DNA of 64,000 nt from Porites lobata (lineage: Eukaryota > Cnidaria > Anthozoa > Scleractinia > Poritidae). Shown in pieces: positions 46,267-58,300 of this stretch; the first letter of the stretch is position 1, and each line of letters opens with the position of its first letter. Made by a program: the position numbers and the translations under genes. A model generated the notes under the pieces. The model saw only the letters and a program-made list of their open reading frames with translations. It made no database searches and was not told the DNA's origin. The stretch lies in the NCBI GenBank assembly GCA_942486035.1, contig CALNXK010000043.1:2777001-2841000 (forward strand). The letters are read 5' to 3'.

Positions 46267-46694
46267 CTCTCTGCTTGCTTGAATAAATAACTTCACTTTT
46301 GTAAAGTATAATCAAGTATAGGTTATCTAGATCAAGAGGCTGTTGTTGGATTCGGCCTGGATTGACCGAAGGTGAAATGAAAATATCAAGATTGTTGTGG
46401 GTGACTCAGTGGTTAAGTGTGTTTTTCACTCTCTATCAACTTTTTGTTTCTACATGAAAGCTGGGGAAGCAAGCGACTCGCAACGCGAACCCCCGAGAGA
46501 TAACCCGAGGGACGGACCGCAAAATGCTACTCGAAAATAGTAGTAGAACTCAGGCTATCACGGACACTCGCTTCCAGGTCTCTCGCCGAACATATGTCAC
46601 ACAAGAACAACACGAGAACAACATTAGCTAACATTAGTGTTTTGTTGGAGATTGATTTGTGGTAGTTTAGCCTTGCGGTGATTTTGGATCATAG

Positions 46695-49600
46695 ATGGAT
46701 AAGAAAACAAGATATAAAGAAGCAGGTGGAGCGAGCAGTGATGAAGACGAAGCTTTCGAAAGCGCAGATGAAGGAGAGGAAGGCTCCAAAAGTTCGAGAC
46801 CGTCATTCGCCACGTCAGCTGGAGATGATTCCTCAAATTCCACGTCGAAAGAACTGGTTGGCAAGAATGATACGTCAGAAAAACCTCTGGCTATTTCAGC
46901 GAGCGATAAGAATTTGGAAACAACAGAACTAGATAAGGAGGTCCCTAAAATGGCCGAAAACGTGGCAGAAGAAACGAAGGCAGCTGAGGATACTGCTGAG
47001 GATATCCCCAGCGTTGTTACGGAAAGCTCTCCAAAAGATGTGTCTGGTAACAGCGAAGAGGGAAATAAGGAAGAAACTGACAGCAGTTCAATTAAAGACA
47101 CCGAGGATGAAAAAAGAGATTCTGAAATTGAGAAAAAGAATGAACAGAAACAAGAAAGTGGTGAAGAGAAATCATCTACGACTGGGATGGAACAAGCAGA
47201 GGAAAGTTCAGCCGGAAGAGATAGTCAAGGACAAAATGAGCAATCGTCTGCTGTATTAGACCAAAAACCTTTTAAAGAAAATGTGGAATCATACACCAGT
47301 TCAGCCAGTGATATTGAACCTATCAGGTACTCTGTGCTTGTGTGAACATGACGCTTAACTTTGTTGTACATAATAAAATATTGCATGGTGGATGGGTGGT
47401 GGTGGTGGGGGGGTGGGGTGCTATTTTCACCAATAGACCACTATTTTCCACTATTTCCTTTACCTATACTTTTATATATCAATGAAATGATGTCAAAATG
47501 TTCAAAACAGAAGTAGAACCACCTGCCATAGATGTCTTGACTAGTTTATCATCAAAGTTTTGAACATTGTAAAGTACAACAACCAACCATTTATTTGGGA
47601 GCCATGTTAAAAAATGTTTACATAAACAGAATAAATTGAAGTAGATCAGGCAAGGTGAAGTCATCTTATATTTAAGCTGTTGACTAATAAGCGTGCAAGA
47701 ATTTAGGCATCCTTCTGATGAAAAGTTACCGCATACATCACCAACAATTTGAAGTCTGTCCCATTCGAATGCCGTAACTTTTTAAAAATATTTTTGTTGT
47801 ACAGCTCAACACAGAAGCCAGCTAAAGAGACTTCTTCTTCCAGTGGGGGCTGGGGATGGGGTGGATGGGCTTCAGTACTGTCCCAAGCCACAGCCTCTGT
47901 GACGTCAGGTCTGTCTTCCGTTATCGAGACAGTAGAGACCTCATTAGGTGTTCCTGACCCTGAAGAAATGGCACGTAAAGTAAGGGAAGAAGAACAGGCA
48001 GTGAAAGAGAAAGCACAGGAGAAAAGAAAACAAGATGAAACCGTTGTGGAAAGTAACAATGAAAATGTGAATAAAGATGCCGCATCAGGTGGGTATAGAC
48101 AAAATAATGTGAATGAAAAAAAATATATTTGACTGAAGTTGAGCGCAAGACATTCTCATTAACAGCAGTCCATTGGGAAGCAAAATAAAAACCTATGCTG
48201 AAACAAAGAATAATCTGTTTTCCCCTTAATTTTTAGCATTTAGCCATGCTAGTTACAAAGGTTATCTTCTTACTATTATTTGAAATACTGTTACGGTATA
48301 TTTGGAGTCTTGCAGTGTCCTATTTTTTGACCACTTGCTGGAATTATACATTCATGGTGTTTTATGTTGTTAATTTTTGGGTATAAGATCTGTTTTCATT
48401 TGCTTTTAGTAGCAAGCAGGGACTGTTATCTGAAACCACTTGCTCTTTCACAGGGCAACTGGGAAGGAGTTTGTTCCCAGCGAGTAAACTGGTTACTATA
48501 CCTACATGCATCTCTCTAGTCGGCGATTTCTTCTAGAATTAGTCGTAAGTAAAATGTATTTTCTGTTTTTTTAAGCAGCTGGTGAATCGTTCTTTTCTGG
48601 ATTTGGTGTATCAAGTTTAACAAGTGTAGTGCAGAATACTGGGAAAGAGTTAATGTCAGGCGGACTTGATGCCTTAGAGTTTATTGGTAAAAAGACAATG
48701 GATGTTCTTGCTGAAGGAGATCCTGGATTGAGACAAAAAAGGGAAAAACTTACAGGCAAAGGACCATCCCTGTCCCAGGTATTACTTTTTCTATTTTACC
48801 AGCAATCATATGCAACACTTAGTATTGCAGAGAGCTATTTTTTTATTGCAAGAACATACTATTATTGGTATTGAAATTTAATGTTTAATGCATTCATGTT
48901 TCAAAAGAATAAGAATGAAGTAGGAAATTAATATTAAATATAACTACAAAAACGGTTGGCTTTGTTGGCTGAATTGCATTCAATCTGGAGACTGATCTTT
49001 TGAATGCAAGCCCTCTGAACCATTAGTTATCAACTCACTAGGTAAACGCGTTAAGACAAATTCTCATATTTGTGAAGGTGATTCCCTAGTAAAGGACCCT
49101 TACATAGATTTTTGATGAAACTTGGTTGACTGATTTGACAAGTTAACATGTAGTAATAAGTGGTGATCACTGCTCATGTTCATGGTACAATGCCAGAATT
49201 CCTTCGTCTCCTATAAATAATAATAGGAAATATCAATGGAAATTCTGGATCAAACGGGGGGTGCTGTACTGAATTAACCTGAGAATGGATTTCACCTTAA
49301 TTTTTCCTAAATTTTTTACCATCTTATATGTGATCTCAGATTTTAAAGGAGGCAAGGGAAGAGTCAGAACAAAAAGCAGCAGCATCTGAAGGGGGACCTG
49401 AGAAGACCACACCCACTGTGGACCTGTTGAGTGAGTTTGACAAGTTCCAAGGACTTGCTCATTTGGAAGCACTAGAGATGTTGTCGCGTGACAGTGAGGT
49501 TAAGGTGAGTGTTAGAATATCATAAAAGTTAGCTTGATTGACAGATGTAAAAAGACGAAGAGGGATGCTGATGACAGCAAGGAGCACTCAAAGGGCGAGA

Positions 49601-50743
49601 AGCAAGAAGTTTTTTTGTCCTATCTCCTCACCGATGACCAATAGGCAACTTTCAATATATTAAAATTCACCATGATAGCAAGTTTTAGAGGACACAAGCA
49701 AAGAAAATGAATAAACATGAGTAATCATGGTTTGTTCATTTTCTTTGCTTGTGTCCTCTAAGACTCGCTAACATGCTGAATTTTGATATATCGAAAGTGA
49801 CCTATTCTCATTATTCCTCATCTTCTCTGTTCTCTTGTAAGACCTGCCACTCACTGTACTTCTACTCATAGCAAAAACAGACAAGCTGATAAGCCAATTA
49901 GACAATAATAATCATTGGAATGCCCAGCAAACATAAGTGGGGTAACTCGGACGAGCAAACATTGGCAATTGACTTTTGATTGGTTGAATAAGTGGGGCAA
50001 GTTCTGTTAACTGCACACAAAGCATGATAATGCTTAAGTGTAACTTATGTGCATAATTTTTATGCGACAACTGTAACAAGGTCATTGTGTTTTGTTGTCA
50101 GCTGGAGTCTCACATCATCGATTTAACAGAGGAGGAACTTGCTGCAGTCAAACCTCTGCTACGAGCTGTGGAGGAAGTTTTTCACATTGACGAAAACGAT
50201 GGTGATGATGATCTCACTGAGGGAGAATTCAAATCTGAAGTTGTAGAAAACATCAAATCCCTCAATTTACCTTTATCAGCAGACAAAATATTAGCCTGTC
50301 AGGAAAAAGCACGGGCATGGATAACAACATGTGTACAGGAACAAGACAGCACACCCGGAAGCAAAGAAGGACTGGAAATCTATAGCAAAGCAGTGTCTAG
50401 TATGGCGGAGCTTACAGCACGCTCTGTTGAACTGTTTCATAAGTTTACTGAACTTTTACTTCATAAAGTAGAACAGCCCGCACAAACATCGTCTTTAGTG
50501 CGGGCACAGTGCATGCGTAAGATGACAGAGACAGTTTTGGAGGAGATTTCTGCACAGGCTACACACTTTGCTGGTTGTTTGAATACCGCTGCTGATGACT
50601 CAGATAACCCAGACTCAGTAAATTCACTGATAACGACTTTGTATCTTGATTCATCCACTAGTGCAGACTATCTGCGGAACTCTCTCAAACTTCTGCGACC
50701 AGTATTGCAGCTTTCATCACTAAATGAGAAGGACGCGTCGTGA
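46695..50743 (+). CDS. FAM114A2: FAM114A family protein (NOXP20-like)
   Basis: Five exons: 46695-47326, 47805-48088, 48579-48778, 49340-49504 and 50102-50743, with phases 2, 1, 0, 0 closing, giving 640 residues. Exon 1 encodes an acidic, Ser/Glu/Lys-rich disordered N-terminus (1-210). Exon 2 holds the family hallmark GGWGWGGWASVLSQATASV followed by SSVIETVETSLGVPDPEEMA. Exon 3 continues with QNTGKELMSGGLDALEFIGK and MDVLAEGDPGLR. Exon 4 has FDKFQGLAHLEALEMLS, conserved with FAM114A1/A2. Exon 5 is mostly helical. FAM114A proteins are cytosolic or Golgi-associated and have been linked to RAB2 and autophagy; that is family knowledge. Vertebrates have A1 and A2, and an anthozoan gene is probably ancestral to both, so the symbol is approximate. 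The last introns carry a MITE. Confidence 0.9.
49630..49815. mobile_element. MITE in FAM114A intron 4
   Basis: The inner arms TTAGAGGACACAAGCAAAGA and the inverse TCTTTGCTTGTGTCCTCTAA are perfect and enclose a short loop. Outward, caactttcaatatattaaaa and the inverse of cactttcgatatatcaaaa extend the hairpin to about 90 bp per arm. Ends approximate. Confidence 0.7.
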
Positions 50744-52398
50744 TAAATTATATAGATGGCTCTAATACTACGGAACCACGCCCTTAAGTAAAACTAACCT
50801 TTCCAGCTCTAGCGCATTTTTTCTGAATCATGATAAAGCTAACCTTCTCCTTTTCACGGCTGTCATGATCTAGTTAGTTGATTGCTAAAACCCACTTGTG
50901 TGGGATATTGTGAGAGGTGTATGAAGGAATGGGCTGGTGGAGGGTAAAATGGATGGCAAGAGGATGAAATATCAAGCTCAATAAAGAAGAAAGAAAACTA
51001 GAAAAAAGTTTTTTATTATTAGGAAGTAGAGAGTCCCTGTCTCTGAAGAATCCATAGCATTGTTCACAGTTGCTGCTGGGATAGAAAACTCAAAGGGCAT
51101 CCCTACTCTACCCAAGCTTCTTTGTCCTTTCCATTATCCTTTATATCTTTATTTACCAGGCTACTAAGTAAAGAAGTGCTTTACCCAGGCTTCATTATTG
51201 GGAAGAGTGGTTACTGCATGTTTACATCAGGGGAGAAAATTTCACCACAAAGCTTGCACTCCCTCTGCATTGGAAGCTGGCCTTTTCATATCTCACAAAC
51301 CGGGCTGAAATTTCTCATCTGAACATACAATTTGAATAGGTGGCTAGCCTGTGGTGCATGCACTAGATTAAGGGAGCCGAGACAAATTTTTCAGCTCCCA
51401 TACATCCAATTCTATTTTCTTTGCACTATCAGGAGCTACATACCACACCCAATTGATTTTCACAATCACTACATTACCTTTCACTCATGCCGTAATGCCA
51501 GAACACCCAAGTATGCCAAACAAGTATATTATATCTAAGAAAACACAGCAAAAGACAGCAAAATGCGGTTCAATTGTTTTATTCACTGCTTGAAAAGTAC
51601 CCAAAGAATTAACAAATAACATTGCTTCCCCTTTATGGTTCACAGAATCCACATTAACCAGCACAGCCACCAGTGCGAGAACCAAGTTGAGGTGTTTCAT
51701 ACTTTAATCTAAGTTTGGTTGTGAATCTTCAGAGGCCATTCGTCAAATCGGTTGTAAACAACAAGGCCATGGAGAAAAACACTGATGGCAATGCTGGAAC
51801 ACCAAACTTTTCAAATACAGAATGACTAAATGTACAATACTTAAGATAAAATCAGACTTCAACCATTGTAAGAAAATCTTTATTTCCTCAGTTGTGAGGG
51901 TGGTACATTGAGGCAGCAATTTACTGCCCATAAGGGCCTTTCAAGGAAAAACATTTAGTATAAGCTATTGGGAACTGCGCTGTAGGCTCAAAATTGAGTT
52001 TCCCTTGACAAACAAAAATATTTTTTTCTTAACTGTTTTTGTATTTTTTGGAAATGCAGTCAATTTATTGAATGGAAAGGTTTAACACTGCCATAACTCA
52101 ACGAGGGAGTGAAAAATTGCTGCATGTTGGGCGTGGCATTTAAAAGTTACCATGTTACTGTGGGTGTTATTACAAAAGAAAACTGACAAACAAAATAATC
52201 AAGAACAATGGATGCACATAGAGCAAGTTCTCTAAACGGCAAGTAGTCAGTAAGCTGGAGGGGTGTTGGACAGATGACACACAGCAGGTTTATCGACAAA
52301 GGGATTCTTTTATCAGGGTAATTTGTCAGATTTGATCTGTGGCAGTATAAACCAGTGGGTCCTGTTGGAATATCATGGCACTGCTCTGTAAAGAGTGA
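50744..52398. other. Convergent 3' regions of FAM114A and PCF11
   Basis: AATAAA at 50980-50985 is a good poly(A) signal for FAM114A. For PCF11, the minus-strand AATAAA at 52069-52064 is a candidate. Short frames on both strands show no domain. Confidence 0.55.
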
Positions 52399-55300
52399 CT
52401 ATTTATCATCACCCTTTGTTTCATTTTCTTTATTATCAACACCATTATTAGACACACTAATACTACCCTTTATATCCAGCCCAGTATTCTCTACTTTACA
52501 CAAATCTTTCTCTGAAGACTTCACATCTGATTCTACAGTCTTTTCTCCTAGAGTGCTACCTTCGCTCCCCTCTTTATTTTCTGTGAATTTTGATTTGCCC
52601 GCAATATTTTGCTCCTGTTTTTCTTGTGTTTTCTCTTCGTCCTTTACTGGGGATGAAAGGTTGGCATCCGTTTCCATACCATCCACCTCTTGTTCATTAT
52701 CATCTTCCACATGGGCTTGGTTCTATATGGCACAACGTGGAAGCAAAGCAAAGCAAAGCAAAGCAAGCCACAATCGTACCAGAAAAAAAAATACAAAGCG
52801 AAAGGGAAAACCAAAACATTAACATGTTAGTCATAAGATGGTATTTTCCTTATTGCAGATACATTGCTCCAACACCACAGTTAACAAATAATGGCAATGA
52901 ATCTATTAAGTACTACGGAATTGAAAATGTGTACAATTTTATCTCTAAGAACTATCACACTAGAAAGGACAAGGAAAGAAAAAACAGGAAAGTTCAACCT
53001 CACCTCTTTAGCATCTTGATAACACAATGAGTGGTAAGTCTGAAAAAGCAACTGGAATTTTCAGTACAAAAATAATAAAATAACTCGAGTCATCAGGCAG
53101 TCAAGACCCTCAACAGAAGAACTGTCAAATGAGAAGGAGAAGGGGGGAGGGAGGGGCTCGGTTACAGTATGGACATTAAAATAATAAATTCATAACAATT
53201 CAGATGTGGGAGTGGGGGGTAGAGTAGGGCTGAAGATCTACATGATATAATGCCTTTCCCAGCCATTTTGTTGCACACATTGGTCCAGTCAGTGTTACAC
53301 TTGATGCCTGGGACAGACATTTTTTACCAACACTACATAGCCTGTGAGCAAGCTCTTCCTTTGGCGGGGCCGCAAGAAGTCACAATGAAAGGAGATGCAA
53401 AAGCACAAGGGAAGTACAGAAAGGGAGTAAAAGTGAAAGTCTGCTTTTCCTCTATTGCTGTACACTTGCCTTGCCATCAATTCGCACAGCAGATTTGTAG
53501 TGCCATTCTTCATTTGTCTCCTCCCAGAACTGTTCAAACTCTTCACAGCAGATATCACACTCCTGCACATGCAGAAAAATATGTTAGTGATATGGCCTAC
53601 ACAGGGGAGCTTCTCATTGGTAATGAACAACAACACTATAAATATAACCAAAAAGGATATCAAGGCTACTATAAGAGACTGGTTTGCTCTTACCGCTTCA
53701 GCCGGCGTGTCACCAGAGAGTACAGGACAGCTACCATCTCCTTCAATTCCTTCTTTTGCTTCCTTCAGTGGGTCAGGTGAGTCTACAGCCCTTGTAGAAA
53801 CATCAAAGAATGAACTCCGAGCTGTGGAAACAAAAACAGACACCTCAGCTGTTGTAAGCAACAGCCCAAATGCAAAGACGTTTGTGGTTACATAGAAGTA
53901 TCAATCTGCAGGGCCCTCATCCGAAAAGAGGTCCACACACTTTATGGAAGAGAATTATCGCATACAATTTCTAATTTACAATAATGTGAAGTTCATGTTG
54001 TCCTAAAAGTTCTTCGGATACTCAGTACTTCGTAGCTTTTTACACAGACTGTAAGTGACCATAAAGATCAGACCATGTGTCAAGTGGTACATGTAGCTTA
54101 CAAGAGGTTAAAACAATGGAAAAGTATGAAACCATGAACTCAAATACTGTAAAGTTCCCAAAGTAACGACTCCCAAAAGTAGCGACCCTTTGAAAGTAGC
54201 GATCAAATTTCACAGGTGTTAGAAAATGCCAAAATGTAAGCACCTCTTTCTTCTGGATCTGAAATCTCCTCATAATCCAACCAATCATTGACGATTAAGT
54301 ACCATGTCCTGTGTGCCACTCTTCTACTGTCTTTCTCTCTACGATTCTTTCTGAAATGCCAATCCAAGTGTTCACCATAAATCTTAGCAGCTTCCCCAGG
54401 GAACCGCAGTCCACACGAAGAACATTGTGTGCCTTCGTAAAGGCTGTTTATTACACCATTGTGGCGCCTGTTGAAAAGAAAAAAGCTGCTGAAAGCCATA
54501 TTACTCTTTTTTGTCAGTCAAAAAACCTGCTTAAGACCACTCTTTGAGCACGTCCTGTAGTGTGAGTTTTTTGCATGGGTGTCAAAGCCACTTGTAAGCA
54601 GTTCTAATCCCCAACCTTGCTTATAAAGTGCTTGTCCAAGCCATTAACATTAGAGTGCAGGACTTACCATTGGTGCTCAGTGTAACTAGGGCCCTGTTAA
54701 TTAACAAGGGGTTTAATGATAAAAAAAAAAAAGAAGAAGAAGAATTTCATGTCTCTAGAGAGCCAAAAAGTACATGTGGTCTTTTAAAAAAAACTTACCT
54801 GGTGAATAAAATAACAATAATGTTGCTGACAATAACAAGAAGGATCAATACACCAAGAACCTGTAAACCGGATATTTTTTTCAAAACTAGAAGACATGTG
54901 ATCATCTTAGTCATTTTGGAAGAACACGTTGAAAGAATTTTCAAAACCAAATTCAAAGGACTGCATGGGGATACTGCACAAATTCTCATGCCTTCTTCAA
55001 AGCCACAGGCATACCAGTGTTTCCAGACACATAAATGTTACCTTTTTAATTCATCTGGCACCAGCTTTATCACAGGAATGGGTTCATTTACCACTGAAGG
55101 CTCTTTCTTGGACATGATAGCATTTAGTAAAGGAAGAACTGAAGGTACAGAAACAGGCTTCACAGGGGGTGGCTGGGGTTGTGGAACATCGGCCTGTGGG
55201 GGACCAGGTGAGGGTGCGTGTCTTGGGGACTCACTGCCAGGTTCAGGAGTCACTTTGATTATTCCCACATCCATTAGCTTACGGAACAGGTCATCAACTG

Positions 55301-58300
55301 CTCTCTTTTCCATCATGGTGTTTGGAGTATGTGGAGGAATGGCCTCATCTGTAATAATTAACAGCTTCGATCAATAAAGTAATTGGGTCTTCCAGGAAAG
55401 GATAAAAGGATAACTTAATCTATTTTGATGACATCTACTTTTACAGTAAATCTGAATTGTGTATATGTTGTAGTTAATTTTTTAACTCAGGTAATTTTTG
55501 TTTTTCTTTTGTTTTTGGGTATGGTAATGTATGCTAATGAAATTGAAACAAAGGAAAAATAAAAATTACCTGGGATAAAAAATTAACTACAACATATACA
55601 CTTAAATTCTGATGTCATGGATTACCGGTAGATTTATTTGCACTATTATCTTTGGTAATAATTATGAACCTTGTCAGTAACTTTGTTCACATATGAGAGA
55701 TTAAGATTCACGTTTATGCCAAACGGCAGACATAAACTTGTACCACGTCACCAAGTTTTCCCCTTATTTTCTATTTACTCTTTATTGCTTCTACACAAAA
55801 ATAAGTAGTTTTACACCAGTTTTAACCATAAGAATCGTTTGGGACTGTTTTTATCAGCTTATTATCTATTCTGGGAAATTCTCAACTTGAGTCTGCTGTT
55901 TGCCGTTTGCGGTAAACATGAATCTTAATCTCTCCATTGTGGATGGCTCCTCCTGAAATACTCTGCAAACATTTTTGGTGAATATGCTAATTTTCGGTAA
56001 AGATTTGATGAAGCCAAACCAGTCATGGAATTATATAGATTCAACTTTTGTAGGCATCCTCCTGATGAACAGTTACCACGGTACCTGTAGGAGCAACAAG
56101 GGTATATAGTCTGTTCTCTTCCAATTACCAAGCCAGACAAAGTTTATCAAGTTGAACCAATTTTTTACAGCCAACATAAATATTGAAGGGCTATTTGAAG
56201 AAAAACAAAAGGACGGACTTGAAAACTCTACTCACTACAATTAACTATATCCACACCCATTTAATAAGGCAAAGGCAGCTCCAGTAAGGTTAGATTGTGA
56301 CACATTAGTGTCATCATGAAAGCTAAAAATACCTTTAGTGTGTCTTGGTGGTGTTTTTGGAGTAGGCATATCTTCCATAGGTCTGCCATGTATGAAGGGA
56401 GGATTTGGGACACCATCTAATCTCGGAGGGGCATCTACACGTAATCTTGGAGGGCCTTCTAACATTCTGTCAGATCTGATTGGTGGCATTTCAGGACCCA
56501 ATGGCATAGGCCTGGAAACTGGATGTGGATCACGGTCCATAGGTGGCCTTCTAAAGTCCTCACGAGGCCTTCTCAAACGAGGCTCATTGTCTTCAAACCT
56601 GGGGCCATCATGCCTTACTCCAGGAACACGAGAGTCTAAAGGAGCTGGGCCTCTTGGAGCAATTCTTGGATGTTCCTCAAACCTGGGTGGCCCTGGCCTG
56701 CCAGGACCAAGATTTGGAGGTTCATCAATTTCCATAGGTGCACCTGAAAAAATACAGGTCGTTTACCAAAAATATCTTATTAATATTATTAGGCACTGTA
56801 TTTGAAACCCATGGAGTGATTTAGGTCCATTGAACAGCTATAAAATAGAGATGCTTATCCTTGTTGAGCTAGCATTTTAACAATTGCAGAAACAATAATT
56901 GTTTCTGCAATTGTTATTGCTTCCCTGCTATAAAATATACAAAGTACATCTATAATGACGTTTATCATTCTTACCTGGTCCATGTGACACCATGGGTCTG
57001 GGTTGATGCTCAAACTGTGGGCGAGGCATGTCTGGAGGAAATCTCATCTGTTCAGCATGTCGCTGAAGCTCAAATAACTGATGAAGTTTATCCACTAACT
57101 CATGATGCTGGTCAATTGTTATATCACCTGCTTGTAGACGTCTATCAGCCTGAAAGTAAATAATAATTATTCAAACACTCTCCCTCTGGCAGAGCCCTGG
57201 GGCATTTTACAATAATGAATGTAAAACATTAGCAATGGAACTTTTCACTTAATATCTGCGTCGCATGGCATTTCTCTCGCAGAAGAAAAATTAAGCCCTT
57301 TATGCCTTTATACTGTTTAAGATTATTTGTAAGAAGTAAGATTGTGTCAGTAGGAGACCTAGATAAAACACAGAATATTACTTTGGCAGAAACAAATAAA
57401 TGGACAAGGAAGATCCAATATCCTATTTAAACTCAAAGAGTTAGTTTTGGTTTTCTTTTGAGTCATGACCACTGACATGAAAGTGCAGATGATTATTGCT
57501 GCGAATAAAATAGATTCAACTTTTGCAGCTACGAAAGAAAAACCTGAAAACATTTGGCTTAGGCAGCATTAGAACGCTTGGCCTCTGCAATACCAGGGCT
57601 ACACCTATGATCTAACGTGTTTATGTGGGTCTTTCAGCAGAAACTGTCACAACAAAAGAAACAAAGGAACCCAAAAATAAGCTCCCCTTGCAACAATGTA
57701 GTTTGGTTGTATTGTTTGCTTTGTTTTACATAATTTGTGCCTCAGTTCCTTCAGAACAAACAAAATTAATTAATGAATTACATCTGTACAACACATCAAA
57801 ACAGAACAAAACCAAGCACAAAATAACCTTATGTAAAAAAATCTCTTGAACTGTACCTGTATCATGATTTCATTTTGGTGATCCAGCATTAGTTCACGAG
57901 GAATTTCAAATGCAGGAGTCCGCTCGCTACGATGATCTTCAGGTGGTGGAGGAACAAAGTTAGGATGAAAATGACCATCAACATTATGAGGAAATGGCTG
58001 ACCTCCTCTATCATAAGGCAGGTCATGGAAACCTTCATGTAAGATGGGTGGAGGGGTCATCCTTCCAGTACTAGGAGAAGCCCCTTTCCTATTTCGAAGC
58101 TCATTTATTTCTACATCTGAAAGCAGAGGTCTTGGTTTCTTTGGGAGTGGTTCACCAGTGGTCTGGTCCCAAGGCTCATCATGGAAAACAGGGCGAACAT
58201 GTTCCCTGGGATGAAAATGATCTTCATTCATCTCTGTTTCTCTTATCTGAGGTTTGATATTTTCAATCCTATCTCTTTCAGATCCTACACCCATTAATCT

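Larger units (their letters stand above)
39884..46271 (-). mobile_element. BEL/Pao LTR retrotransposon, full length with TSD
   Basis: Two 484-bp LTRs (39889-40372 and 45783-46266) bound a 5.4-kb interior coding on minus. CTCTC flanks both ends (39884-39888 and 46267-46271), the 5-bp duplication expected for this superfamily. LTRs begin TGTTATAACA and end GCAACA in element orientation. Interior order: primer site, Gag with zinc knuckles, aspartic protease, reverse transcriptase, RNase H, integrase, purine tract; protease-RT-RNaseH-IN is the BEL/Pao order. There is no envelope-like frame. The LTRs look identical, so the insertion is recent, yet the coding region carries three frame breaks and an altered integrase residue. 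It sits between the ABC transporter and FAM114A. Confidence 0.92.

Noticed and set aside
47700..47780. Short similarity between 47703-47735 and 56049-56080 (taggcatcctcctgatgaa-like)
   Set aside because: Probably a fragment of a dispersed repeat, but too short here to define ends or family.
52355..52822. Plus-strand open frame opposite the last PCF11 exon
   Set aside because: Shadow of the acidic minus-strand exon, running into a simple agcaa repeat near 52740.
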